Of a stretch of DNA of 6,110 nt, positions 1-5,877 are shown piece by piece. Each line of letters begins with the position of its first letter. Within the stretch, counting starts at the first letter, position 1. The position numbers and the translations under genes were made by a program. Source of the stretch: Elusimicrobiota bacterium (GTDB lineage: Bacteria; CG03; SLGR01; PWQF01). The notes beneath the pieces are model-generated. The model saw nothing but the letters and a program-made list of their open reading frames with translations. It did not search any database and was not told where the DNA came from. The stretch covers positions 1-6,110 of the forward strand of contig PWQF01000286.1 of assembly GCA_003556865.1 (NCBI GenBank), written 5' to 3'.

Positions 1-332
1 AGCTCCAGGCCTGTCTGCCAGCTCATTGCGCCGCTGGCCGCTGCCGCGGCATACTCGCCCAGGCTGTGGCCGGCTGCAGCTTCTGCTTTTATCCCCCTTC
101 TTAAGAGCTCCTCAAGAATTACTATCTCGGTAATATAAACCGCCGGCTGGGTAATTTCTGTTTTTTTAAGTTCCTCTTCCGGGCCGTTAAAAATTTTATC
201 CTTCAGCCCCGCACCCATTATCTCTTCTGCCTCTTCCCATATCTTCCGGGCAGACTCACTCTCTTCGTAAAAGCGGCTTCCCATACCAACCTGCTGAGCT
301 CCCTGCCCCGGAAATATAAAACATTTTTTCAT
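1..332 (-). CDS. fabD: Malonyl-CoA:ACP transacylase FabD, N-terminal part (cut by window edge)
   Basis: The visible 110 residues are the N-terminal third of a protein normally about 310 residues long; the gene runs off the left edge. FabD moves malonyl groups from CoA to acyl carrier protein in the cytoplasm, supplying the extender unit for fatty acid synthesis. The start reads MKKCFIFPGQGAQQVGMG, with the family's FPGQGAQ motif at residues 7-13. The nucleophile elbow GHSLGEY lies at 88-94, with Ser90 as the expected catalytic serine. TQPA at 61-64 is also typical. The catalytic His and the rest of the fold lie outside the window. The ATG sits 4 nt after the fabH stop, and a GAGG in the last codons of fabH, 10 nt upstream, can serve as its ribosome binding site. 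No defect is seen in the visible part. Confidence 0.95.
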   Translation of the reverse strand, partial: MKKCFIFPGQGAQQVGMGSRFYEESESARKIWEEAEEIMGAGLKDKIFNGPEEELKKTEITQPAVYITEIVILEELLRRGIKAEAAAGHSLGEYAAAAASGAMSWQTGLE

Positions 333-336
333 AATT

Positions 337-1317
337 TTAAAGCCTCACTGTTACCGCTCCCCAGGTAAGCCCTCCGCCGAAAGCCACCAGCTGGACTATA
401 TCTCCCTCCCCGGCAAGCCCTTTCTTTATTATTTCATCAAACCCCACAGCCGTAGTAGCCGCAGACATATTACCGTATTTCATTATGTTTACGTAAACCT
501 TTTCCGCATCCAGACCCAGCTTTTTGGCCAGAGAATTTATAATACGCAGGTTGGCCTGATGGGGAACTATAATTTTCAAATCCTGCAGCCGCACCCCTGC
601 CTTTTTAAGAGAGAGAGAAGAACTTTCCGCCATTTTCTGAACCGCAACCTTAAAAACCTTATTCCCCTCCATCTTCATATAATGAAGCCTGTTCTTTACT
701 GTTTCGGAGGAGGCAGGCATTTTTGAGCCGCCGGCAGGCAGCTTTAAAAGCTCTGAATATTCTCCCGAGGCTCCCAGGTGAACAGAGATAATGCCTGCCT
801 CATCATCCGAAGCCGAAACCACAGCCGCGCCGGCCCCGTCTCCGAAAAGAACACAGGTGGACCGGTCCTGCCAGTCGGTTATCCTGGAGAGCACTTCACT
901 TGCTACAACCAGAACATTTCTGCATAAGCCGGCGGCAATCATCCCCTGAGCGGTTGCCAGGGCGGTAACATATCCGGTGCAGGCCGCTTCCAGGTCAAAA
1001 GCGGCTGCCTCTTTTATTCCCAGTTTATGCTGTATAAGGCAGGCGGTAGCCGGAAAAACCATATCCGGAGTTATAGTGGAGCAAATAATTAAATCTATAT
1101 CATCTTTTTCTATCCCGGCAGCCTTTATAGCCTCTTCCCCCGCCCGGACCCCCAGGTCGCTTGCCACCTCCCCTTCGGCGGCAATACGCCTCTCTTTTAT
1201 TCCGGTACGCTTAATGATCCATTCATTTGAGGTTTCAACCATTTTTTCCAGGTCACTGTTGGTAAGGACTTTTTTGGGAAGAAAGGATCCCGTACCGGTT
1301 ATTTTAGCTTTAATCAC
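337..1317 (-). CDS. fabH: Beta-ketoacyl-ACP synthase III (FabH)
   Basis: FabH starts type II fatty acid synthesis by condensing a short acyl-CoA (usually acetyl-CoA) with malonyl-ACP to give a 3-ketoacyl-ACP. The 326-residue length is normal. The catalytic triad is visible: Cys113 in AACTGY, His253 in VPHQAN and Asn283 in YGNMSAA. The second of these motifs is usually YGNTSAA, so Met for Thr is a mild variation. The glycine-rich FGDGAGA stretch (158-164) and the C-terminal FGGGLTWG (313-320) are family hallmarks. The start is GTG, not ATG, and overlaps the plsX stop as GTGA. An AGAGGAGA ribosome binding site 8 nt upstream supports it. It sits between plsX and fabD, the usual order in bacteria. 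Whether it prefers acetyl-CoA or branched primers cannot be read from the sequence. Confidence 0.97.
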   Translation of the reverse strand: MIKAKITGTGSFLPKKVLTNSDLEKMVETSNEWIIKRTGIKERRIAAEGEVASDLGVRAGEEAIKAAGIEKDDIDLIICSTITPDMVFPATACLIQHKLGIKEAAAFDLEAACTGYVTALATAQGMIAAGLCRNVLVVASEVLSRITDWQDRSTCVLFGDGAGAAVVSASDDEAGIISVHLGASGEYSELLKLPAGGSKMPASSETVKNRLHYMKMEGNKVFKVAVQKMAESSSLSLKKAGVRLQDLKIIVPHQANLRIINSLAKKLGLDAEKVYVNIMKYGNMSAATTAVGFDEIIKKGLAGEGDIVQLVAFGGGLTWGAVTVRL

Positions 1318-2330
1318 CCTAATTTCTCCTCTATGTGACTGTTAAGATTCTGCTCCACCGCCTCGGCAGCCGCGTTAATGGCGTTTCTAATGGTGAAAGC
1401 ATTGGAGGTTCCGTGGCATATTATGCAGGTCCCGTCAACGCCCAGCAAGGGAGCGCCCCCCACTTCCTCATACAGGACCTGTTTTTTAACTTCTTTAAGG
1501 GCTCCTTTCAACATACCTGCCCCCAGTTTTCTTAAAAAACTTTTTTCTATTTCCTTTTTAAGCATAGAAAAAAGCGCCTTGGCGGCGCTCTCCCCGAACT
1601 TAAGGACTACGTTCCCCACAAACCCGTCGCAGACCACAACATCCGCAGCACCCTTTATTATATCTCCCCCCTCTATATTTCCTATAAAATTCATATCGCT
1701 ATCCATAAGCAGGCGGTAGGCGGACTGGGTAAGGGCGCTGCCTTTCCCTTCCTCGTGACCCATACTGACAAGAGCTATACGGGGAATTCTTTTTTTAAAA
1801 ACATATTTTAAATAGGCCTCACCCATGGAGGCAAACTGGTAAAGATGCCTGGGTTTGCATTCGGCATTTGCTCCCACATCAACAATTACGCAGGGATCCT
1901 TAACCGTAGGAAAAACAGCGCCTATGGCCGGCCGCTTAACCCCTTTAAGCCTTCCAAGGTTCATTACAGCAGCAGTCATCATGGCTCCGGAGTTGCCGGC
2001 GGAAACAAAAGCATCTGCTTTTTTTTCCTTTATCATTCTTATCCCAACGCATATGGAGGAATCAGGTTTGTTTTTGGTGGCCTCCATGGGCTGGTCACCC
2101 ATTTCTATTGTCTGGGGAGCATCTTTAATCTGCAGGGGGAGAGCGGAGGCTCCCCTTAAGGAAAGTTCTTTTTTTATCTCTTCTTTTTTACCTACTAGTA
2201 TTATTTCAACATCTTTTTTACGGGCCACATTACCCAGCCCTTCCGGACCCAGGGCAGCTATCGCCCCGTCTATGTTAGGTACCGGCGCGCTGTCCCCCCC
2301 GGAAGCATCGACAGCTATTCTTAAAGGCAT
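1314..2330 (-). CDS. plsX: Phosphate acyltransferase PlsX
   Basis: PlsX converts acyl-ACP and phosphate into acyl phosphate. PlsY then uses this to acylate glycerol-3-phosphate, the first step of phospholipid synthesis; PlsY is not in this window. PlsX is a peripheral membrane enzyme. The 338 residues match the family length. Visible hallmarks are the N-terminal IAVDASGGDSAP (5-16), SAGNSGAMM (110-118), VDVGANAECKP (150-160), NFIGNIEGGDI (214-224), VVVCDGFVGNVVLK (231-244) and GGAPLLGV (291-298) followed by IICHGTSN (303-310). The N-terminal motif is usually GGDHAP; Ser replaces His here. The ATG lies 9 nt after the rpmF stop in the same frame and has only a weak Shine-Dalgarno, so initiation probably depends on coupling to rpmF translation. 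Its TGA stop overlaps the fabH GTG start. Confidence 0.97.
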   Translation of the reverse strand: MPLRIAVDASGGDSAPVPNIDGAIAALGPEGLGNVARKKDVEIILVGKKEEIKKELSLRGASALPLQIKDAPQTIEMGDQPMEATKNKPDSSICVGIRMIKEKKADAFVSAGNSGAMMTAAVMNLGRLKGVKRPAIGAVFPTVKDPCVIVDVGANAECKPRHLYQFASMGEAYLKYVFKKRIPRIALVSMGHEEGKGSALTQSAYRLLMDSDMNFIGNIEGGDIIKGAADVVVCDGFVGNVVLKFGESAAKALFSMLKKEIEKSFLRKLGAGMLKGALKEVKKQVLYEEVGGAPLLGVDGTCIICHGTSNAFTIRNAINAAAEAVEQNLNSHIEEKLG

Positions 2331-2339
2331 CTTACTATA

Positions 2340-2519
2340 TTATTCTTCTTTTTTAATTATTTCCTTTTCCCCGTAAAAACCGCACTCCATACATACCCGG
2401 TGGGGAATTTTGGCCTGGCCGCATTTAGGACAGAGCCCGTATCCGGGAACGCTTATTTTCTTGCCTGCCCTTTTTTTTCTTGACCTGGATTTTGAATGCC
2501 TTCTTTTTGGTACTGCCAT
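2340..2519 (-). CDS. rpmF: 50S ribosomal protein L32
   Basis: This 59-residue protein is bL32, a small component of the large ribosomal subunit. It begins MAVPKRRHSKSRSRKKR, the characteristic basic start of L32. Four cysteines form a zinc ribbon: Cys30 and Cys33 in CPKC, Cys43 and Cys46 in CMEC, so this is the zinc-binding (C+) form rather than the cysteine-free paralogue some bacteria make under zinc limitation. HRVC at 40-43 is also typical. The lysine- and glutamate-rich tail ends in KKEE. An AGAGGA ribosome binding site lies 7 nt before the ATG. It is the first gene of the rpmF-plsX-fabH-fabD block and follows the only sizeable non-coding gap. In many bacteria a yceD (DUF177) gene precedes rpmF; none is present here. 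Confidence 0.96.
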   Translation of the reverse strand: MAVPKRRHSKSRSRKKRAGKKISVPGYGLCPKCGQAKIPHRVCMECGFYGEKEIIKKEE

Positions 2520-2526
2520 TTTATTA

Positions 2527-2532
2527 TCCTCT
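2527..2532 (-). promoter_or_regulatory. Ribosome binding site of rpmF
   Basis: AGAGGA on the minus strand lies 7 nt before the rpmF ATG. It is the strongest Shine-Dalgarno in the non-coding gap and fixes the start of the 59-residue L32. Confidence 0.8.
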
Positions 2533-2577
2533 CAATTTTTTAACCGTTTCCTTTATATATGAAATTTTTACTTATTT

Positions 2578-2606
2578 TTACTATCAATTTATCTCTTATA
2601 TGTCAA
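2578..2606 (-). promoter_or_regulatory. Candidate sigma-70 promoter for rpmF-plsX-fabH-fabD
   Basis: On the minus strand a perfect TTGACA (2606-2601) is followed after 17 nt by TAGTAA (2583-2578), a poor -10 match of about 3 in 6. A 15-nt spacing gives GATAGT, 4 in 6 but short. A second pair downstream, TTGATA with a TTTCAT at 17 nt, is also possible. The gap is strongly AT-rich and is the only place between the two blocks where a promoter would fit. I see no FapR-type inverted repeat. The -35 is clear, the -10 uncertain, and the assignment is inferred from sequence alone. Confidence 0.4.
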
Positions 2607-2636
2607 ATTTTCCGGGCTCTGAATTCTTCCGGAATA

Positions 2637-2885
2637 TTATCTGTGGGGGACCTTATCCAGCCAGTAGTAAAGCGGTCTCTTTAAGATAAGGTAGGCCAGG
2701 TATATAAGCACTGAAGCAACTATTATCCATAAAACAATTTTAAAATTAAATTTCTTATTTATTACCGGGGTATAGCGTTCAAGACCGCAGCCGGGACAAT
2801 AAAGGCTCCTGGCGCCTTTTAGTCTCCTGCCGCAGCCGGGACACTTCGGCTGCTCCCCGGAAGATTTCTTTTTTTCTTCAGCCAC
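2637..2885 (-). CDS. Small zinc-ribbon protein with one membrane segment, function unknown
   Basis: I do not recognise this 82-residue protein as a named family. A charged, lysine-rich start (residues 2-12) leads into a zinc ribbon with paired knuckles: Cys15/Cys18 and Cys30/Cys33, both reading CPGCG. A hydrophobic stretch at about 50-68 is a probable single transmembrane helix, preceded by a basic patch (KKFNFK). A short tail, RPLYYWLDKVPHR, ends the protein. By the positive-inside rule the ribbon is probably cytoplasmic. The start is GTG, overlapping the ackA stop by 8 nt; AGAGGA 8 nt upstream supports it, and no ATG exists further in. It is the last gene of the right-hand block. Similar ribbon-plus-helix proteins are common and mostly uncharacterised. 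A role tied to acetate kinase is suggested only by position. Confidence 0.8.
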   Translation of the reverse strand: MAEEKKKSSGEQPKCPGCGRRLKGARSLYCPGCGLERYTPVINKKFNFKIVLWIIVASVLIYLAYLILKRPLYYWLDKVPHR

Positions 2886-4131
2886 CGGTTTTTTCCTCTA
2901 TTATTCTTAAGGTTTCAGAGGCTATCATAAGCTCCTCGTCCGTAGGCATTGCCAGGACCGAAACCCCGGACGATTTTTTTGAAATCACCCCTTCTGAACC
3001 TATGCACTTTGAATTTTTTCTGTTGTCAAGCTCTATGCCCAGGTACTGCATATCCTCACAGACAAGCTGGCGCAGATAGGGGGAGTTCATTCCTATTCCG
3101 GCAGTAAAGACCAGGGCATCCAGTCCGTTCATTGCTGCGGTATACGAACCTATATATTTTTTAATACGGAAAGCAAATATATCTATTGCCAGCCGGCACC
3201 TTTCATGCCCTTCCTGAGACTTCTCGAAAACTTCCCGGAAATCCCTGGAAACTCCCGATATGCCTAAAAGGCCCGAATTCCTGTTTATTATAACATTTAT
3301 CTCATGTGCGGAGAAGGCCTCCTTATTCATTATGTAAAGAAGGGCGGCAGGGTCTATGTCGCCGCAGCGGGTTCCCATAACCAGTCCCGAAAGAGGGGTA
3401 AACCCCATTGAAGTATCTATTGATTTACCTTCCTTTACGGCGCAGGCGCTGGCTCCGTTCCCCAGGTGGCAGGATATTATTTTTAATTCCTCCAGGGGTC
3501 TATCCAGAAGCTCCGCGGTCCTTCCGGCCACATACTGGTGTGAGGTGCCGTGAAACCCGTATTTCCGCACCCCGTATTTAGAATAAGCCTCGTAAGGGAG
3601 AGCGTAAATATAGGTATGGGGAGGGATTGTCTGATGAAAAGCGGTATCAAAGACCGCTACCTGGTGGTGGTCGGGAATAAGTTTTTCGCAGGCCTCTATT
3701 CCCGCAAGGTGATGGGGATTATGAAGCGGGGCAAGGCCTATACACTCTTTTATATCCTCCTTAACCTCCCGGTCTATATAAGCGGATTCAGTATGCTTCT
3801 CCCCCCCGTGAACAACCCGGTGGCCTATGCCGTATACCTCATCTATATCCTTTATGACCCCTATCTCCTCATCCTTCAGCAGTTCAATTACTGTTTCTAT
3901 GGCATCCCCGTGGCCCGGTATGAACCTGGATGTTTTAATATCGCTGTATTCCTTACCGCTCAGGTAATGGTGATGTATCAGGGCATCCTCCATACCTACC
4001 CTCTCCACCAGTCCGCTGGCTATTATATTAAGGTCTTCCATATCCATAAGCTCATATTTCACAGAAGAGCTGCCGCAGTTAAGTATAAGTATATTCTTTT
4101 TCATCTCTTTACGTAATTTATCTCTTTCCAT
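2878..4131 (-). CDS. ackA: Acetate kinase AckA
   Basis: AckA interconverts acetyl phosphate plus ADP and acetate plus ATP, the ATP-yielding last step of acetate fermentation; its usual partner Pta is not in this window. Of 417 residues, about 408 form the core, the usual length. Visible family residues include NCGSSSVK (18-25), Arg105 in GHRVVHGG, His137 in LAPLHNP, Asp162 in FDTAFHQT, His194 in FHGTSH, Asn225 in HLGNGAS, Arg255 in GTRCGDID and Glu400 in PTDEEL, matching catalytic and binding positions known from Methanosarcina acetate kinase. One oddity: the normal GIGEN loop reads GIGMN, with Met348. The ATG at 4131 has a TAAAGGGA ribosome binding site 7 nt upstream. The alternative ATG at 4104 (Met10) gives the standard N-terminus and overlaps the ndk stop as ATGA, but lacks a well-placed Shine-Dalgarno. 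Confidence 0.96.
   Translation of the reverse strand: MERDKLRKEMKKNILILNCGSSSVKYELMDMEDLNIIASGLVERVGMEDALIHHHYLSGKEYSDIKTSRFIPGHGDAIETVIELLKDEEIGVIKDIDEVYGIGHRVVHGGEKHTESAYIDREVKEDIKECIGLAPLHNPHHLAGIEACEKLIPDHHQVAVFDTAFHQTIPPHTYIYALPYEAYSKYGVRKYGFHGTSHQYVAGRTAELLDRPLEELKIISCHLGNGASACAVKEGKSIDTSMGFTPLSGLVMGTRCGDIDPAALLYIMNKEAFSAHEINVIINRNSGLLGISGVSRDFREVFEKSQEGHERCRLAIDIFAFRIKKYIGSYTAAMNGLDALVFTAGIGMNSPYLRQLVCEDMQYLGIELDNRKNSKCIGSEGVISKKSSGVSVLAMPTDEELMIASETLRIIEEKTGG
2894..2899 (-). promoter_or_regulatory. Ribosome binding site inside the end of ackA, for the zinc-ribbon gene
   Basis: AGAGGA on the minus strand lies 8 nt before the GTG start of the zinc-ribbon gene, within the last codons of ackA. 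It is the main evidence that this small reading frame is translated and that GTG is its start. Confidence 0.7.
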
Positions 4132-4547
4132 TTATAAATCCCTTTACCTTCCGGGAAAAAAAATTCTATCTCCCGGGCCGCGCTTTCCACCGAATCCGAC
4201 CCGTGAACGATATTATGTCTGCCGTCCCTGGCCCACCTCTCCCGTATAGTACCCGCTTCGGCCTTTTCAGGATCAGTTTCTCCTATTATCTCTCTTGTTT
4301 TTTCAACTGCATTTTCCCCTTCCCATACCGTAACCATAACCGGATTTGAAGATATAAAGCGGACCAGGGGATCAAAAAACTCTTTTTCGCGGTGCTCGGC
4401 ATAAAACTCTTCTGCCTCCTGCCGGCTCATTTTAATTATCCGGCCGCCTGACATAGTAAACCCCTCTTTTTCAAAACCTGATATCACTTCCCCCGCCACC
4501 TTCTGCAAAAAAGCATCCGGTTTAATTACTATTAAAGTTTTTTCCAA
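4101..4547 (-). CDS. ndk: Nucleoside diphosphate kinase
   Basis: Ndk transfers the gamma phosphate of ATP to other nucleoside diphosphates through a phosphohistidine intermediate, balancing NTP and dNTP pools in the cytoplasm. The 148 residues fit the family (about 140-150). The signature HNIVHGSDSVESA (111-123) contains the catalytic His115, followed by EIEFFF. Other expected residues are Lys9 in VIKPDA, Tyr49, Arg85, Thr91 in ETDP, Arg102 in GTIRE and Asn112. The loop after GTIR, usually RGDF or similar, reads RERWARDGR. The start must be TTG: an in-frame TAG (the fumarase beta stop) lies 21 nt upstream and no ATG or GTG intervenes. An AAGGGGG ribosome binding site precedes it by 4 nt. It follows the fumarase genes after 21 nt and overlaps ackA. 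Confidence 0.97.
   Translation of the reverse strand: MEKTLIVIKPDAFLQKVAGEVISGFEKEGFTMSGGRIIKMSRQEAEEFYAEHREKEFFDPLVRFISSNPVMVTVWEGENAVEKTREIIGETDPEKAEAGTIRERWARDGRHNIVHGSDSVESAAREIEFFFPEGKGIYKWKEINYVKR
4139..4146 (-). promoter_or_regulatory. Ribosome binding site favouring the longer AckA start
   Basis: TAAAGGGA on the minus strand, inside the 3' end of ndk, lies 7 nt before the ATG at 4131. No comparable site sits at normal spacing before the ATG at 4104, so this element decides in favour of the nine-residue N-terminal extension. Re-initiation at the ATGA overlap remains possible. Confidence 0.5.
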
Positions 4548-4551
4548 AATT

Positions 4552-4558
4552 CCCCCTT
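4552..4558 (-). promoter_or_regulatory. Ribosome binding site supporting the TTG start of ndk
   Basis: AAGGGGG on the minus strand lies just before the TTG. Only 21 nt separate the previous stop from this start and they contain no ATG or GTG in frame, so this site with TTG is the best available initiation signal. Confidence 0.6.
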
Positions 4559-4568
4559 TTTCAATTTT

Positions 4569-5099
4569 CTACCCCTTTCCAGGTAACCTGAATATATCTC
4601 TCCCCTTACTGTCTATGGCCACAATAACCGGGAACCCGTCTATTTCCGCCCTGTATACAGCCTGGGGTCCCAGCCCGGGAAAAGCAATAACCTCCGCTTC
4701 CCTGACCCGGCTTCCGTAAAGAGCCCCGCACCCTCCCATAGCCGCAAAATATACCCCGCCTTCTTCCTTTATCGCACGACGGACCCGGCTTGACCGGGGC
4801 CCTTTGCCTATGGTGGCTATCAGCCCCTCTTTATAAAGACCCGGGGCCCAGCGGTCCATCCGGGAAGAGGTTGTAGGCCCGCAGCTGCCCATGGGAAAAC
4901 CTTTTACCGCGGGTGTGGGACCGCAGTAATAGATAGCATTATTTTTCAGCTCAAAAGGCCACCTCTCCTTTCCTGAAGAGATTAAGTTATGGACTTTATC
5001 CCTGGCGGTATAAATAATACCGCTTAAGGAAACCTCTTCCCCGGCCTCCAGACCTTTTACTTCTTCTCCGGATTCAAGCGGAAAATTAATTTGCTTCAA
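4569..5099 (-). CDS. Class I fumarate hydratase, beta subunit (C-terminal-domain homologue)
   Basis: This 176-residue protein matches the C-terminal domain of class I iron-sulfur fumarases, which in many anaerobes is a separate beta subunit that pairs with the alpha subunit to hydrate fumarate to malate. Visible motifs are SGIIYTARDKVH (26-37), YYCGPTPAVKGFPMGSCGPT (57-76) running into TSSRMD, the IGKGP loop (97-101), GGCGALYG (122-129) and FPVIVAIDSKG (155-165). The GG-x-GAL motif usually has Ala where this protein has Cys124. The start is TTG, 14 nt inside the alpha gene; the resulting N-terminus aligns with the usual family start, and a GGGGA 9 nt upstream is a modest ribosome binding site. 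A tartrate dehydratase beta subunit is the main alternative, since the families are homologous. The adjacent isocitrate dehydrogenase favours fumarase. Confidence 0.88.
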   Translation of the reverse strand: MKQINFPLESGEEVKGLEAGEEVSLSGIIYTARDKVHNLISSGKERWPFELKNNAIYYCGPTPAVKGFPMGSCGPTTSSRMDRWAPGLYKEGLIATIGKGPRSSRVRRAIKEEGGVYFAAMGGCGALYGSRVREAEVIAFPGLGPQAVYRAEIDGFPVIVAIDSKGRDIFRLPGKG

Positions 5100-5877
5100 A
5101 CCTGAATTTCCCCACTCTGTTGCACCAGCACCCTATATGGACGCAGAGCTGCACACCGGCTATATGGGCAGGCATTTTTTTCACCTTCACACCAAGCGCA
5201 GTAAACTGCCCGCCAACTCCCCCGGCTCCGGTTCCGCTCTTATTCACCTCGTCCATAATCTTTTTTTCAATCCCCTCGGGACAAAAATTTATTTCAGTAA
5301 GAGCCCTTGCCGACATTTCTGCCGCCGCAGAGGCCGTCCCCCCTATTCCCACCCCTATCAGATAAGGCGGACAGGGGCGGGCATCGGCATTTTTTGCATC
5401 CCCTGCAACCGCATCTACTATTTCCCTGCTGCCTGCGCCGGGCTTAAGGCTGTGCAGAAAAGTATAATTCTCGCTCCCGAACCCCCGGGGGGTAAGCACA
5501 CATTCTATGCCTTTTCCGGACTTAAAAGATATATGAGCAATTCCTTTAAGCCCCTCAGGCATGGAGTTTCTAAGCCCCCCGTCCCTGTGGGCTTTCTCAA
5601 GGGCGCTGTCTGCAAGAGAGTTAAAGTTTACACCTCTTATCTGGGCATCAGAGCCGATTTTAAACCATATTTCAAAAACTCCTGTATCCTGACAGGCCGG
5701 GACCGGATTTTCACGGGCTATCCTGCAGTTCAGGAGTATATTTTTTAAAACCTTCTTTTCCGTGCCGCGCGCCCGGGCGGCGGCCTTTTCAAGAGCTTTT
5801 ACAAGGGGCCGGGGAATTACCCTTACCGATTCTATTATTGTTTCTGTCAGCTTTTGACTAAAAGCCTTCTCATTCAT
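5086..5877 (-). CDS. Class I fumarate hydratase, alpha subunit (iron-sulfur, N-terminal-domain homologue)
   Basis: The 263-residue alpha subunit carries the [4Fe-4S] cluster of a two-part, oxygen-sensitive class I fumarase (fumarate + water to malate). Three expected cluster cysteines are visible: Cys62 in PACQDTG, Cys169 in ARPCPPYLIGVGIGG, and Cys250 (or Cys252) in GCWCNR near the C-terminus. RGFGSENYTFLHSLKPG (131-147) is also typical. The glycine loop near the end reads GTGAGGVGGQFTALGV (215-230) rather than the common GPxGLGG form, and the HIASLPVAV segment reads HIAGVQLCV. The ATG overlaps the isocitrate dehydrogenase stop by 8 nt and lacks a clear Shine-Dalgarno, suggesting translational coupling. 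The beta subunit follows with a 14-nt overlap. L-tartrate dehydratase alpha is a possible alternative because specificity cannot be read from these motifs. Confidence 0.88.
   Translation of the reverse strand: MNEKAFSQKLTETIIESVRVIPRPLVKALEKAAARARGTEKKVLKNILLNCRIARENPVPACQDTGVFEIWFKIGSDAQIRGVNFNSLADSALEKAHRDGGLRNSMPEGLKGIAHISFKSGKGIECVLTPRGFGSENYTFLHSLKPGAGSREIVDAVAGDAKNADARPCPPYLIGVGIGGTASAAAEMSARALTEINFCPEGIEKKIMDEVNKSGTGAGGVGGQFTALGVKVKKMPAHIAGVQLCVHIGCWCNRVGKFRFEAN

Noticed and set aside
1855..2376. Open reading frame of 173 codons on the plus strand
   Set aside because: It overlaps plsX and the end of rpmF antisense; low-complexity translation, no motif.
2608..2636. Possible rho-independent terminator after the zinc-ribbon gene (TTCCGG and CCGGAA arms)
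   Set aside because: The stem is only 6 bp with a loop of about 13 nt, and it is followed by AATTTGAC rather than a run of T on the minus strand.
2520..2636. FapR- or FabT-type operator before the lipid gene block
   Set aside because: No inverted repeat resembling the known FapR or FabT sites is present; the AT-rich sequence around TTTGACA is not palindromic.
3550..4116. Open reading frame of 188 codons on the plus strand with hydrophobic stretches
   Set aside because: Antisense to ackA, which is strongly supported; the hydrophobic look comes from the complement of polar codons.
5137..5748. Open reading frame of 203 codons on the plus strand
   Set aside because: It lies wholly opposite the fumarase alpha gene, whose motifs are clear; its translation resembles no family I know and it is a shadow of the coding strand.
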